Shown here: one piece after another, positions 42,583-52,496 of the stretch
Numbering within the stretch: position 1 is the first letter of the stretch
Layout of the letters: each line of letters starts with the position of its first letter
Source: Pedobacter planticolens
GTDB lineage: Bacteria > Bacteroidota > Bacteroidia > Sphingobacteriales > Sphingobacteriaceae
NCBI RefSeq assembly: GCF_014172375.1
Contig: NZ_WNXD01000002.1
Span: forward strand, 1,860,001-1,924,000
DNA length: 64,000 nt
Direction of reading: 5' to 3'
Made by a program: the position numbers and the translations under genes
The notes under the pieces: model-generated
Databases searched by the model: none
The model's input: the letters and a program-made list of their open reading frames with translations, nothing else
What the model was told of the DNA's origin: nothing

Positions 42583-44379
42583 ATGAAAGCATTTAATTTC
42601 TTCAGAGTATTGCTCTGTTTTGCCTTACTTAATGTGCTAAACGTTGAAGCACAGCAAAAAGCATCGATCAATTATACAGTTTCAATGGAAAACCCAGAAC
42701 AGCAAATGTTTCAAGTTTCTATGAAAACGAGTATCAATACATCTACAGATTTTATTATGCCTGTTTGGACACCTGGCTACTATCAAAAAATGAATTTTGC
42801 ACAAAGTGTTTCAAATTTTGAGGTAAAAAACAAGGCAGGAGCAACGTTGAAATGGACAAAGAAAGATGAAGACACTTGGACAATTGATGCAACAAATCAA
42901 ACAGATATTACCATAACCTACACTGTAAAAGCAACAAGAGCATTTGTGGCTGCCAGTTATTTGGGAACAGATAGAGCGTATATTATACCAGGAGCATTAT
43001 TTTTATATCCCGATGGAAAGATAAATCAATCATCAAGTGTTAAAATCAATCCAATAAATAACTGGACAATTGCTACTGGCTTGGCAAAAGTAAAAGATCA
43101 GGCTAATACCTATTACGCTTCAGATTTTGATATTTTATACGATAGCCCGCTATTGGTAGGGCCATTAGAATCTTTACCTCAATTTACGGTAAAAGGTATT
43201 CCGCATTATTTTGTTGGCTATAAGATGGGAGATTTTGATAAAGAAAGTTTTATAGCTGCCATTAAAAAGATTGTAGAATCTGCATCAAATCTAATTGGTG
43301 ATATTCCTTATAAAGATTATACTTTTATCGCCATTGGCCCAGGACAAGGAGGGATAGAACATTTAAATTCTACCACAATTAGCTTTAATGGAGCAGGCTT
43401 AACTACACCAGAGGGAAGAAATAAACTATATAATTTTATTGCCCACGAATATTTTCATCATTACAACGTGAAAAGAATTAGACCAATTGAATTAGGACCT
43501 TTTGATTACAAAAAAGGAAGTAGAACCAATATGTTATGGGTTTCTGAAGGGCTTTCTGTGTATTACGAATACATGGTTGTTAAACGTGCAGGATTGAGTA
43601 CAGAAGATGAACTTTTCCACGGTTTTACTTCAAATATTCTCGCTTATGAAAGTAAACCAGGTAGACATTATCAATCTCTGGTTCAATCTAGTTATAATAC
43701 ATGGTCTGATGGACCTTTTGGACGCAATGAAGATGAAATAAACAGAACGATTTCATATTATGATAAAGGGCCAGCTGTAGGTATGTTGCTTGATTTTAAA
43801 ATTAGAAATGCAACTAACAATCAGAAATCGTTGGATGATGTGATGAGAAGAATGTACCAAGAGTATTATCAAAAGCTAAAAAGAGGTTTTACAGAAGCTG
43901 AGTTTAGAGCAGAAACCGAAAAAATTGCAGGAACAGATTTAAAAGAATTATTCGAGTATACCACTACGACAAAAGAATTAGATTATCAGAAATATTTAAC
44001 CTACGCCGGATTGAATATTGATACCATTACCAAAGTATTACCAAATAGCTATACTGGTTTAAAAACTCGTATGCGCAATGATAGTTTGGTGGTGAGTAGT
44101 GTTGATTATCAATCGCCAGCTTGGAAAGCAGGAATAAGAGCCAGAGATATTATTTTAACAACTGCACAAACTGCTGTAAATGCTCAAAGTATTTTAGAAA
44201 TAGAGAAAACAAGGAAAGCTGATGAAGTAATAGACTTTAATATCTTACAGAATGGTGTTAAGAAAGATGTAAAACTCAAGTTGGAAAATAAATTGAGCAG
44301 ATCATTTAACATTACAAGAAAGGAAAACCCCACAGCATTGCAACGCCAGATATTAGAAAGTTGGCTGACAAAGAACTAG
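42583..44379 (+). CDS. M61 family metallopeptidase with PDZ domain
   Basis: A 598-residue exported peptidase (signal peptide ending near VEAQ, residue 22). An N-terminal beta domain (25-200) precedes the thermolysin-like catalytic part: zinc site HEYFHHY (HExxH, H288-H292) with the distal Glu in WVSEGLSVYYEYMVV, and IGPGQGGIEHLNSTTI just before. A PDZ-like domain covers about 480-575 (YQSPAWKAGIRARDIILTTA). M61 enzymes (glycyl aminopeptidase type) cleave N-terminal Gly or Ala residues from peptides in the periplasm. All catalytic residues are present. Convergent with ettA. Confidence 0.92.
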   Translation: MKAFNFFRVLLCFALLNVLNVEAQQKASINYTVSMENPEQQMFQVSMKTSINTSTDFIMPVWTPGYYQKMNFAQSVSNFEVKNKAGATLKWTKKDEDTWTIDATNQTDITITYTVKATRAFVAASYLGTDRAYIIPGALFLYPDGKINQSSSVKINPINNWTIATGLAKVKDQANTYYASDFDILYDSPLLVGPLESLPQFTVKGIPHYFVGYKMGDFDKESFIAAIKKIVESASNLIGDIPYKDYTFIAIGPGQGGIEHLNSTTISFNGAGLTTPEGRNKLYNFIAHEYFHHYNVKRIRPIELGPFDYKKGSRTNMLWVSEGLSVYYEYMVVKRAGLSTEDELFHGFTSNILAYESKPGRHYQSLVQSSYNTWSDGPFGRNEDEINRTISYYDKGPAVGMLLDFKIRNATNNQKSLDDVMRRMYQEYYQKLKRGFTEAEFRAETEKIAGTDLKELFEYTTTTKELDYQKYLTYAGLNIDTITKVLPNSYTGLKTRMRNDSLVVSSVDYQSPAWKAGIRARDIILTTAQTAVNAQSILEIEKTRKADEVIDFNILQNGVKKDVKLKLENKLSRSFNITRKENPTALQRQILESWLTKN

Positions 44380-44405
44380 AATAACTTTCTACGGTTTTAG
44401 ATTTT

Positions 44406-44451
44406 AACTTTGACAAAGTTCTAGCATGTTGTAAAGAACTTTGTCAAAGTT
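44406..44451. repeat. Perfect 17-bp inverted repeat between convergent genes
   Basis: AACTTTGACAAAGTTCT (44406-44422) and AGAACTTTGTCAAAGTT (44435-44451) are exact complements; ACTTTGACAAAGT is itself a palindrome. It lies between the ends of the M61 gene and ettA. There is no T-run on either side, so it is not a classical terminator, but it may still end both transcripts. Confidence 0.7.
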
Positions 44452-44458
44452 TATAGCG

Positions 44459-46138
44459 TTAAACTATTTTCTTGTATTTAATTCTATGCGGAGTAACATC
44501 GCCCAATCTTTTCTTGCGATTTTCCTCATAATCAGAATAATTTCCTTCGAAATAATAAACTTCAGAGTTTCCTTCAAAAGCTAAAATGTGCGTACAAATA
44601 CGATCTAAAAACCATCTATCGTGACTAATTACAACTGCACAACCACCAAAGTTTTCTAAAGCTTCTTCCAAAGCACGTAATGTATTTACGTCAATATCAT
44701 TCGTTGGCTCATCCAGTAATAACACATTAGCACCTTTTTTCAAAGTAATAGCTAAGTGAACGCGGTTTCTTTCTCCACCAGATAAAATACCTACTTTCTT
44801 TTGTTGATCGCCACCGTTAAAGTTGAACTTAGAAACATAAGCACGTCCACTTACAGCTTTATTACCTAACTGGATATTATCTAAACCATCCGTAATGTTT
44901 TCGTAAACTGTTTTATCAGCATCTAAATCATTATGCATTTGATCTACATAACCCAACGCAACAGTATCCCCAACTCTAAAAGTTCCTTTATCTGGCGTTT
45001 CTTGACCAGTAATTAAACGGAACAAAGTAGTTTTACCCGCACCATTCGGACCAATAATACCAACAATACCTGCAGGAGGTAAAGAGAAGTTTAAGTTTTC
45101 GAATAATATTTTATCGCCATACGCTTTTGTAACATCGGTAGCTTCTATAACTACATTACCCAATCGCGGACCAGCTGGGATAAATAATTCCAATTTATCT
45201 TCACGTTCTTTTCCATCTTCCGAAGCCAATTTATCGTAGTTTGCTAAACGTGCTTTAGATTTTGCATGTCGAGCTTTTGGTGCCATACGCACCCATTCTA
45301 ACTCACGCTCTAATGCTTTCTGACGTTTGCCTTCTGTTTTATCTTCTTGTGCTAAACGTTTTGCTTTTTGCTCTAACCAAGTCGAATAATTCCCTTTCCA
45401 TGGAATACCTTCACCTCTGTCTAATTCTAAAATCCAGCCTGCAACATTATCTAAGAAATACCTATCGTGAGTAACCGCGATAACCGTTCCTTTATAGTTT
45501 TGTAAAAATTGCTCTAACCAATCGATACTTTCCGCATCCAAGTGGTTGGTAGGCTCATCTAATAATAAAACATCTGGTTCTTGCAGCAATAAACGGCACA
45601 TTGCCACACGTCTGCGCTCACCTCCAGAAAGTACACCAATTAAAGTTTCAGGCTCCGGACAACGTAAAGCATCCATCGCTCTTTCTAATTTGGTGTCTAA
45701 TTCCCAAGCGTTAACAGCATCAATTTTATCTTGCAACTCACCTTGGCGAGCCATCAATTTATCCATTTTATCGGCATCAGAATAGTTTTCTTCTAAGCCG
45801 AAAGCTTCGTTAACTTCTTCGTATTCTTTAAGGATGGCAGTTACTTCTGCAACACCTTCCTCAACTACCTCACGTACCGTTTTGCTTTCATCTAAAATTG
45901 GCTCTTGCGCTAAATAACCAACGCTGTAACCTGCATTAAAAACTACTTCGCCCTGAAAAGATTTATCAAGCCCCGCTATAATTTTTAATAAAGATGATTT
46001 ACCAGAACCGTTTAAACCAACAACGCCGATTTTTGCTCCGTAAAAGAAGGATAAGTAAATATTTTTTAAAACCTGTTTTTGTGGTGGATAGATTTTACTC
46101 ACTCCAGCCATTGAAAAGATTATTTTCTCGTCTGACAT
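44459..46138 (-). CDS. ettA: Energy-dependent translational throttle protein EttA (ABC-F)
   Basis: A 559-residue soluble ABC-F ATPase with two nucleotide-binding domains: Walker A GLNGSGKSS and GPNGAGKTT, signatures LSGGERRRV and LSGGERNRV, and Walker B VLLLDEPTNHLD and VLLLDEPTNDID. The inter-domain linker (about 235-320) holds AKRLAQEDKTEGKRQKALER, as in EttA, and the N-terminus IFSMAGVSKIYPPQKQVLKN is the EttA start. It binds the ribosomal E site and gates elongation according to the ATP/ADP ratio. Length is normal. The closest -7-like box is CATCTTTG at about 46154-46161, one mismatch. Confidence 0.94.
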   Translation of the reverse strand: MSDEKIIFSMAGVSKIYPPQKQVLKNIYLSFFYGAKIGVVGLNGSGKSSLLKIIAGLDKSFQGEVVFNAGYSVGYLAQEPILDESKTVREVVEEGVAEVTAILKEYEEVNEAFGLEENYSDADKMDKLMARQGELQDKIDAVNAWELDTKLERAMDALRCPEPETLIGVLSGGERRRVAMCRLLLQEPDVLLLDEPTNHLDAESIDWLEQFLQNYKGTVIAVTHDRYFLDNVAGWILELDRGEGIPWKGNYSTWLEQKAKRLAQEDKTEGKRQKALERELEWVRMAPKARHAKSKARLANYDKLASEDGKEREDKLELFIPAGPRLGNVVIEATDVTKAYGDKILFENLNFSLPPAGIVGIIGPNGAGKTTLFRLITGQETPDKGTFRVGDTVALGYVDQMHNDLDADKTVYENITDGLDNIQLGNKAVSGRAYVSKFNFNGGDQQKKVGILSGGERNRVHLAITLKKGANVLLLDEPTNDIDVNTLRALEEALENFGGCAVVISHDRWFLDRICTHILAFEGNSEVYYFEGNYSDYEENRKKRLGDVTPHRIKYKKIV

Positions 46139-46409
46139 AATGATTAGTATTTGTGCAAAGATGCTTAAAAGGAAAGAGAGTTGAAAGTTATTGGGGTTTA
46201 GTTATTCTATTTTGTCATCCAGAGCGCAGCGAAGGATCTCGGTTTTAGCTCGCCGCCGCTAAGGCTCGTAAATAGTTATGCGAATTGAACAGTTGTCTTA
46301 TGCAATTTTGAACAATTTTCACTTAAACGTGTTAATCCTAAGTTCTATAATATGTATTTTTATTCTAGAATTTAAAATACACTTACAGTTCTAGTTCAAG
46401 CAATTTATC

Positions 46410-47567
46410 ATGTCAAAAGCAAATCCTAATTTTTATGGTAAAATGCCTATCAATCGTAAATCATTGAGCGATTTATTACTCAAAGATAGTGCTTTTGAAG
46501 ATGTACCACCAGATTGGTATGTGATTATTACAGATATTAAAGGGTCAACCTCGGCTGTATTGGGTGGTTCAAGCGAAGCTGTGAATTTTATAGCAACAGG
46601 AAGTATTGTAACCTTGCTTAATTTAGCATTCAAAGCCAAAATTTCTATTCCTTTTTTCTTTGGTGGTGATGGAGCAACTTTTATCGTACCTTCTATTTTA
46701 GCTGAACTCGCCGTGAAGAAACTATTAAGCTATAAAGATAATACGTTAAAGAATTTTGGACTTGATTTACGTGTAGGCACTGTGTCTTTGCAAATGTTAT
46801 ATGACCAAGGACATAAAGTAAAACTTAGCAAATTTGGGCTCACTGATTTCTTTTCAATTCCTGTGGTGTTGGGTGATGGGTTGAATTATGCAGAGCAAAT
46901 TATTAAAAATGAAGATTACCAATTGGGACAAGAAGTAGATTTGTTAGAAGAATTGGATTTAGATGGGATGCAATGTAGGTGGGATAAAATTGGTCCTCCA
47001 GGCGAACTGAACGAAATTTTAACTTTATTGGTGGTGGCACCAAAAGTAGATAAACAAGCAAAAGCTTTTAGCGATGTTTTAAAGACAATTGATGAAATTT
47101 ATGGAGTGGTTAAAAAAAGACAGCCAATAACCATAGAAAAACTAAAATTGAATTCAACCTTTGACCGTATTAAAACAGAAATGCGTAATAGAATTGGAAA
47201 GATTAAAATATTAGAATTGCTCCAAACTTGGTTTGCAACTTCTTTGGGTAAACTCTATTTTTTAACAGCACATGGCAAAAGATATCTCAATAGGTTAGTA
47301 GAAATGTCTGATACCTTGGTTATGGACGGTAAAATTAATACCGTCATCAGCGGGAGCGATGAACAGCGTGTAAAACTATTTAAAGTTTTGGATGAGCTAG
47401 AAACTGAAGGAGAGATTATTTACGGTTTTCATGTCAGCAATGCCTCAATTATGTCTTGTTATGTTAGAGATATGAAAGATGACCATATTCATTTTGTAGA
47501 TGGAGCAGAAGGTGGGTATACAAAAGCTGCGGGGATATTGAAAGATAAACTTAAGTTGATCAAATAG
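46410..47567 (+). CDS. DUF3095 family protein, nucleotidyl-cyclase-like
   Basis: A 385-residue cytoplasmic protein. The N-terminal part VIITDIKGSTSAVLGGS and FFFGGDGATFIVPSIL (about residues 38-100) look like the metal-binding and substrate loops of class III nucleotide cyclases (ITDIxGST ... GDG). The C-terminal third (about 270-385: IKILELLQTWFATSLGKLYF, SGSDEQRVKLFKVLDELETE) is helical and conserved in DUF3095. Whether it makes a cyclic nucleotide has, as far as I know, not been settled. No phosphodiesterase or sensor is nearby. Start ATG 46410; no clear promoter seen. Confidence 0.82.
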   Translation: MSKANPNFYGKMPINRKSLSDLLLKDSAFEDVPPDWYVIITDIKGSTSAVLGGSSEAVNFIATGSIVTLLNLAFKAKISIPFFFGGDGATFIVPSILAELAVKKLLSYKDNTLKNFGLDLRVGTVSLQMLYDQGHKVKLSKFGLTDFFSIPVVLGDGLNYAEQIIKNEDYQLGQEVDLLEELDLDGMQCRWDKIGPPGELNEILTLLVVAPKVDKQAKAFSDVLKTIDEIYGVVKKRQPITIEKLKLNSTFDRIKTEMRNRIGKIKILELLQTWFATSLGKLYFLTAHGKRYLNRLVEMSDTLVMDGKINTVISGSDEQRVKLFKVLDELETEGEIIYGFHVSNASIMSCYVRDMKDDHIHFVDGAEGGYTKAAGILKDKLKLIK

Positions 47568-47597
47568 AAATTTATATCCTTAGTGATTTGTAATCAG

Positions 47598-47680
47598 GAA
47601 ACCACTTTCTCCTTCGGGATGCTACAAGACCGTATTGCGTTCTTGGGAATGGGTTGTGGTGTAAGGCGGTCGCGTCATTG
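47598..47680 (-). repeat. Structured repeat, partial copy D (left third, inverted)
   Basis: On the minus strand, GCGACCGCCTTACA, CCCAAGAACGCAATACGG and CTTGTAGCATCCCGAAGGAGA match the left part of copy C. The pairing stems are absent. It abuts a CGTCATTGCGAG half-site (47671-47697). The rest of the gap 47568-47821 holds no gene. Confidence 0.7.
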
Positions 47681-47821
47681 CGAGGAACGAAGCAATCTCC
47701 TATTTGTCCGATAGCTATCGGAGGACGTGATGTATATAGTCGAAGTGGAAAATGTAGATAAAGTGCTCGTTTGCGGAGATGCCAACAAAAACAGTTATAA
47801 GACTGGATTATGTCTTTGTAT

Positions 47822-48346
47822 CTAGTTTGTCTTTTTAATGCCCTTTTTATTAAAGAGACTTAATAAATCGTACTGTTCTTTTTCGCTTATTTCATCTATA
47901 GCTATTACAATACCAATGGATTTCTGAGTGCTAGAAATAAATATATTTTTCCCTACAATTTTATAATACTTGAAATAATCCCAATTATAAGTAGTTGTAA
48001 ATTCAGGATTACTGATTAAAGCTAACTCTTCAGTTAATTTTATTGATGTTGGATATGGAATGTGTTTTAATATTTTATATTTTTTGTCTTTAAAGTAGTT
48101 TGCCTTGTAAGCAAATGAAACTCTTAATGTTGCTAAAGCATAAGTAATTAGAATGGCGCCAATGATTATTGTTGGATTGAAGTTATCTGCATTTGGATTG
48201 CCAGAAAAACTTTCAGAGATTAACATTGCGATTCCCAGTAAGGCAATTAATAACAAAAAAATTAATCCTTTTTTGCTCTTGTTTTTCCAGTCTTGTTGAG
48301 CAAGGTCAATACTTTTTTCTAAATTTCTTTCGATTGTAATATTCAT
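47822..48346 (-). CDS. YcxB-like membrane protein
   Basis: A 174-residue protein with two adjacent hydrophobic helices (about 27-44 and 62-78) followed by a cytoplasmic beta-rich C-terminal domain (SIKLTEELALISNPEFTTTY, NWDYFKYYKIVGKNIFIS, IGIVIAIDEI) that resembles the YcxB-like C-terminal domain. The function of the family is unknown. Alternative: an unrelated PH-like membrane protein. Isolated on the minus strand. Confidence 0.7.
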   Translation of the reverse strand: MNITIERNLEKSIDLAQQDWKNKSKKGLIFLLLIALLGIAMLISESFSGNPNADNFNPTIIIGAILITYALATLRVSFAYKANYFKDKKYKILKHIPYPTSIKLTEELALISNPEFTTTYNWDYFKYYKIVGKNIFISSTQKSIGIVIAIDEISEKEQYDLLSLFNKKGIKKTN

Positions 48347-48922
48347 TTAATGGTTGATTTGAATGTTAAATATATAACTATTTGGGAGTTTGTTTTCTTA
48401 TACTTTCCCAACTTCTCTAAACCCGATAGCAACGGAAATACTTTTTTGGTTTTACTGACGAGAAAGATTGCTTCGTCGTTTCACTTCTCGCAATGACGAT
48501 AGTGCTAGTAGTGGTTTTGCCAAAAAAAGATTGTAGTGAATAGCGGGGCTTGCTTTAATAGGTGTTAAGTATTTGCTTTTCGAAAAAATGTTTTGATTGG
48601 AATTTGGGATATGTTCGACAAGCTACCGGTATGGAGCAGGCAAGTAGTAGATAGCTTGAAGCGAGAAAGATTTCTCCGCTGCGGTCGAAATGACGGCCGA
48701 CTTGTAGCTTAAAACCTGCAACTTTACCCATCTGCCATTATTACCTATTTATCCTACTAAAATTGTATATTTAGTCAGAAGATGGTAAGTTTTAGGAAAT
48801 ATCGTCATCCTAGACATCTTTATCCACCGAAATGGCGTAATTGTTGATAAAATATAAAAATTGGGAAGCTATATTTATAAAACTAATTTATAGTTTAGAG
48901 TCAACCCGATTACACACATATT
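48347..48922. other. Intergenic region with palindromic repeat fragments
   Basis: About 576 bases without a credible gene. It contains a CGTCATTGCGAG-type half element (GAAAGATTGCTTCGTC ... CTCGCAATGACG, 48465-48499) and a 'TTTCTCCGCTGCGGTCGAAATGACG' element (48669-48694). The last 100 bases before clpC are AT-rich and may hold its promoter; I see no exact TAnnTTTG there. Confidence 0.6.
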
Positions 48923-51460
48923 ATGGAAGCTAAATTTTCTCCACAAGTAAAAGACGTGATTTCTTTTAGCAGGGAAGAAGCCCTGAGATTAGGACACGAT
49001 TATATAGGCGCAGAGCATTTGTTGTTGGGCCTTATTCGCGAAGGCGATGGTATGGCCATAAAGATTTTAAGATCATTAGGGGTTGATACTGCTAAACTTC
49101 GCCGCTCTATTGAAGAGGCTGTTCGCGGCACATCTAGCGTTACGGTTAATTTGGGTAATATCCCATTGACTAAACAGGCCGAAAAGGTTTTGAAGATTAC
49201 CTATTTAGAAGCGAAAATATTTAAAAGCGATTTAATTGGTACGGAGCATTTGTTGTTGTCTATTTTAAGGGATGATGATAATATTGCATCGCAAATTTTA
49301 TTGCAATACAGCGTTACCTACGAAATTTTTAAACAAGAGGTTGAGGTTAATAAAAACGGTTTTAGAGACGAAGCCCAAGGCGGCGGTACTGCTGGCGGCG
49401 GCGATGACGATTTTCAGGAAGAAGAAAGTTTTAGCGCACCTAAAAAAGTTTCAGACATTAAATCTAAAACTCCGGTATTAGATAATTTTGGTCGTGATTT
49501 AACACGTGCTGCTGAAGAAGGTCGTTTAGATCCAATTGTTGGTCGTGAGAAAGAGATTGAGCGTGTTTCGCAAATTTTATCACGTAGAAAGAAAAACAAT
49601 CCAATTTTAATTGGTGAACCTGGTGTTGGTAAATCTGCCATTGCTGAAGGTTTAGCCTTGAGAATTGTACAACGCAAAGTTTCTCGTGTTTTATTTAACA
49701 AACGTGTAGTTACGTTAGACTTAGCTTCGTTGGTTGCGGGTACGAAATACCGCGGTCAGTTTGAGGAACGTATGAAAGCGGTAATGAACGAGTTAGAAAA
49801 AAGCACCGATGTGATTTTGTTTATTGATGAAATTCATACGATTGTTGGTGCTGGTGGCGCATCAGGTTCTTTAGATGCATCGAATATGTTTAAACCTGCA
49901 TTGGCCAGAGGCGAAATACAATGTATTGGTGCTACAACTTTAGATGAATATCGTCAGTACATTGAAAAAGATGGTGCATTAGATCGTCGTTTCCAAAAGG
50001 TAATGATTGAGCCTGCTACGCCTGATGAAACCATTGAAATTTTAAATCGTATTAAAGAAAAATATGAGGAACATCATGGCGTTACGTACACAGATGAGGC
50101 AATAAATGCCTGTGTTGCGTTAACATCTAGATATATTACTGATCGCTTTTTACCAGATAAAGCTATTGATGCTTTGGACGAAGCAGGTTCGAGAGTGCAT
50201 TTAACAAATATTCATGTTCCGGAAAATATCATCACTATTGAAAGTAAGATAGAGGATATTAAAATTGAAAAGAACAAAGTAGTTAAAAGTCAGAAATATG
50301 AGGAAGCTGCCAAATTGCGTGACACGGAGAAAAATCTGTTAGAGGAATTGGATCGTGCTAAGGCAGAATGGGAAGCTGAAACTAAAACGAAACGTTATGA
50401 AGTTACTGAAGATAATGTAGCTGAAGTGGTTTCGATGATGACTGGTATTCCGTTGCAACGTGTTGGACAAACTGATAGTGTGAAACTATTGAATATGTAC
50501 GAAACTGTTGCGGAGAAAATTATTGGTCAGGATGAAGCGATTAAGAAATTAACTAAGGCGATACAACGTACAAGAGCTGGGTTAAAAGATCCTAAAAAAC
50601 CAATTGGTTCATTTATTTTCTTAGGTCCAACGGGTGTTGGTAAAACTGAGTTGGCAAAAGAACTAGCTCGTTTTATGTTTGATAGCGATGATTCGCTAAT
50701 TCAAATTGACATGAGTGAGTATATGGAGAAATTCGCTGTATCTCGTTTAGTTGGAGCGCCTCCGGGTTATGTTGGTTACGAAGAAGGTGGTCAGTTAACT
50801 GAGAAAGTTAGAAGAAAACCGTATGCTGTTATTTTATTAGATGAGATTGAAAAAGCGCATCCTGATGTATTTAATATCTTGTTACAAGTTTTAGATGAAG
50901 GTCAGTTGACGGATAGTTTAGGTAGAAAAGTAGATTTTAGAAATACAATTATCATCATGACATCTAACATTGGTGCTCGCCAATTGAAAGATTTTGGTCA
51001 AGGTGTTGGTTTCTCTACTTCTGCAAAAACTAATCAGACTGATGCAAATAGCCGTGGTGTAATTGAAAATGCTTTAAAACGTGCTTTTGCTCCTGAGTTT
51101 TTAAACAGGGTGGATGATGTGGTTGTGTTTAACAGCTTGGGTAAAGACGAAATCTTTAAAATTATTGATATTGAATTGAAATCTTTATTTGGTCGTGTAC
51201 ATAACTTAGGTTACGAAGTGAAGTTGACTGATGGTGCTAAAGATTTTATTGCAGATAAAGGTTTTGATATTGCTTTTGGTGCTCGCCCGTTGAAAAGAGC
51301 TATTCAGAAATATTTGGAGGATCCAATTGCTGAAGAAATCTTGAAAGGAGAAATCCATGATGGTGATACTTTAGAAATTGATTACGACAAAGAGAAAGAA
51401 GAAATTACAGTTGCTCATAAAAGCAATGGTAAGAAAAAGAAAAAAGAAGAGGGGGCTTAA
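48923..51460 (+). CDS. clpC: ATP-dependent Clp protease ATP-binding subunit ClpC
   Basis: An 845-residue AAA+ unfoldase that feeds proteins to ClpP. Two Clp_N repeats (about 1-75 and 80-145: [40 protein letters not shown]), first AAA domain with GEPGVGKSA (near 230) and [14 protein letters not shown], a UVR-type middle helix [20 protein letters not shown] (near 455) that distinguishes ClpC from ClpB and ClpA, second AAA domain with GPTGVGKTE (near 568) and [15 protein letters not shown], then the D2-small domain. A Gly/Asp-rich linker follows the N-domain. No mcsA/mcsB or ctsR neighbour is present. Intrinsic terminator 60 bases downstream. Confidence 0.95.
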   Translation: MEAKFSPQVKDVISFSREEALRLGHDYIGAEHLLLGLIREGDGMAIKILRSLGVDTAKLRRSIEEAVRGTSSVTVNLGNIPLTKQAEKVLKITYLEAKIFKSDLIGTEHLLLSILRDDDNIASQILLQYSVTYEIFKQEVEVNKNGFRDEAQGGGTAGGGDDDFQEEESFSAPKKVSDIKSKTPVLDNFGRDLTRAAEEGRLDPIVGREKEIERVSQILSRRKKNNPILIGEPGVGKSAIAEGLALRIVQRKVSRVLFNKRVVTLDLASLVAGTKYRGQFEERMKAVMNELEKSTDVILFIDEIHTIVGAGGASGSLDASNMFKPALARGEIQCIGATTLDEYRQYIEKDGALDRRFQKVMIEPATPDETIEILNRIKEKYEEHHGVTYTDEAINACVALTSRYITDRFLPDKAIDALDEAGSRVHLTNIHVPENIITIESKIEDIKIEKNKVVKSQKYEEAAKLRDTEKNLLEELDRAKAEWEAETKTKRYEVTEDNVAEVVSMMTGIPLQRVGQTDSVKLLNMYETVAEKIIGQDEAIKKLTKAIQRTRAGLKDPKKPIGSFIFLGPTGVGKTELAKELARFMFDSDDSLIQIDMSEYMEKFAVSRLVGAPPGYVGYEEGGQLTEKVRRKPYAVILLDEIEKAHPDVFNILLQVLDEGQLTDSLGRKVDFRNTIIIMTSNIGARQLKDFGQGVGFSTSAKTNQTDANSRGVIENALKRAFAPEFLNRVDDVVVFNSLGKDEIFKIIDIELKSLFGRVHNLGYEVKLTDGAKDFIADKGFDIAFGARPLKRAIQKYLEDPIAEEILKGEIHDGDTLEIDYDKEKEEITVAHKSNGKKKKKEEGA

Positions 51461-51519
51461 TCCCTAAATCGCTCCGATGTAAAAACGGAGAAAGCTCTAA
51501 AGGGGTATCTAAGTTTATT

Positions 51520-51555
51520 AAAAAGCCCGAGGTAAATTTTACTTCGGGCTTTTTG
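51520..51555 (+). terminator. Intrinsic terminator of clpC
   Basis: AAAAAGCCCGAGGTAAA / TTTACTTCGGGCTTTTT hairpin (one G-T wobble) with T-run. Confidence 0.93.
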
Positions 51556-51592
51556 TTACAAAGCATTTCTTATAACAAAAAACAATTCTTTT

Positions 51593-51600
51593 TATATTTG
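51593..51600 (+). promoter_or_regulatory. -7 box (TATATTTG) upstream of the first PID-CTERM-like gene
   Basis: TATATTTG fits TAnnTTTG and lies 31 bases before the ATG at 51632, just after the clpC terminator. No -33 TTG at normal spacing. Confidence 0.45.
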
Positions 51601-51631
51601 GGTTTAATTGATAGCCGTAACCTCATTCGTA

Positions 51632-51958
51632 ATGTTAAAATTTGTCATTATATTTTTAGTTGTTTGTGGAATGTCTATTTCAGCAAAGGCTATAGATGGC
51701 TGTGTGAGCAACACAGATCAAAGTAAGATATATACAACCAAATCAGGTTCAAAATATAAAACTACTCCATTTACCTTATTAGGCGCAGGATGTACATGGA
51801 TTTTCACGAGCGGAACTTGTAAAATATCACCTAATATATCTGGAAAATTAGCTTTTCCTACCGTTCAGAGTTGCCCTATAGATGATTATGTTTGGGTAAT
51901 TTTGCTGTTTTTCGGAGCATTAGGTTTTGTTCATGTTCGTAAGAGAAACGTGATTTAG
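51632..51958 (+). CDS. Small secreted protein with PID-CTERM-like sorting tail (1)
   Basis: 109 residues from ATG 51632, the start shared with its paralogue (MLKF/MLKV); the frame is open from TTG 51608. Signal peptide IIFLVVCGMSISAKA, then a mature part of about 60 residues with four Cys (DGCVSN, GAGCTWIF, SGTCKIS, QSCPIDD), then CPIDDYVWVILLFFGALGFV and a basic end HVRKRN. A Pro-Ile-Asp motif, hydrophobic helix and basic tail form a tripartite C-terminal sorting signal like the PID-CTERM signal associated with exosortase XrtY in Bacteroidota. No exosortase is in the window. Function unknown. Confidence 0.75.
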   Translation: MLKFVIIFLVVCGMSISAKAIDGCVSNTDQSKIYTTKSGSKYKTTPFTLLGAGCTWIFTSGTCKISPNISGKLAFPTVQSCPIDDYVWVILLFFGALGFVHVRKRNVI

Positions 51959-52139
51959 ATTAATTTCTATAAAACTTCATAATAGTTCTCTAAAGCTTTT
52001 CTTTTTAAGTCAGACAATATAATTATAATGGTAATTTAATTAAAAAGAAATTGTATTTTAGTAGTGTTATAATTTAACCTTTTTTGGACTACGCACATTG
52101 CCCCAGCCAAAAGAAAATAGATTTATTATAACCAGTTTT

Positions 52140-52490
52140 ATGTTAAAAGTTTTAGTTGCCTTTTTGTTATTCTTTTTAGTTTCATCTTCTGTTAATGCAG
52201 CAAGTGGATGCATTGATGCGGCTAGGACAACAATCTATACTTCTTTTCAGAGTGGACAAGGATATTGGCGGAGCAATTCGGGCGTACCTTCAACAGGGGG
52301 GTGTTTTTATGTTTATACAGGAGCTGTTTGTAGCATTGGTTCAGCTGGCACAAATAATGGGTTTTTAGGAGACACAACTGATCCACAACAATGCCCAATA
52401 GATGATTATGTTTGGATAATGGTAGCCTTAGTTGGAGGTTTAGGCTATTTTATTGTTCGTAAACAAAATGCATTTGCAATAGGTAAATAA
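52140..52490 (+). CDS. Small secreted protein with PID-CTERM-like sorting tail (2)
   Basis: 116 residues from ATG 52140; the frame is open from TTG 52098 but the extra 14 residues are not shared with the paralogue. Signal peptide LVAFLLFFLVSSSVNA, a mature region with four Cys in the same order (SGCIDA, GGCFYVY, AVCSIG, QQCPIDD) and the tail CPIDDYVWIMVALVGGLGYF followed by VRKQN. The two proteins clearly arose by duplication; their ends are almost identical while the middle (Ser/Gly-rich here) has diverged. The conserved Cys pattern suggests two disulfides. It is probably cell-surface or polysaccharide-matrix linked if an exosortase exists elsewhere. Confidence 0.75.
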   Translation: MLKVLVAFLLFFLVSSSVNAASGCIDAARTTIYTSFQSGQGYWRSNSGVPSTGGCFYVYTGAVCSIGSAGTNNGFLGDTTDPQQCPIDDYVWIMVALVGGLGYFIVRKQNAFAIGK

Positions 52491-52496
52491 TATTAC

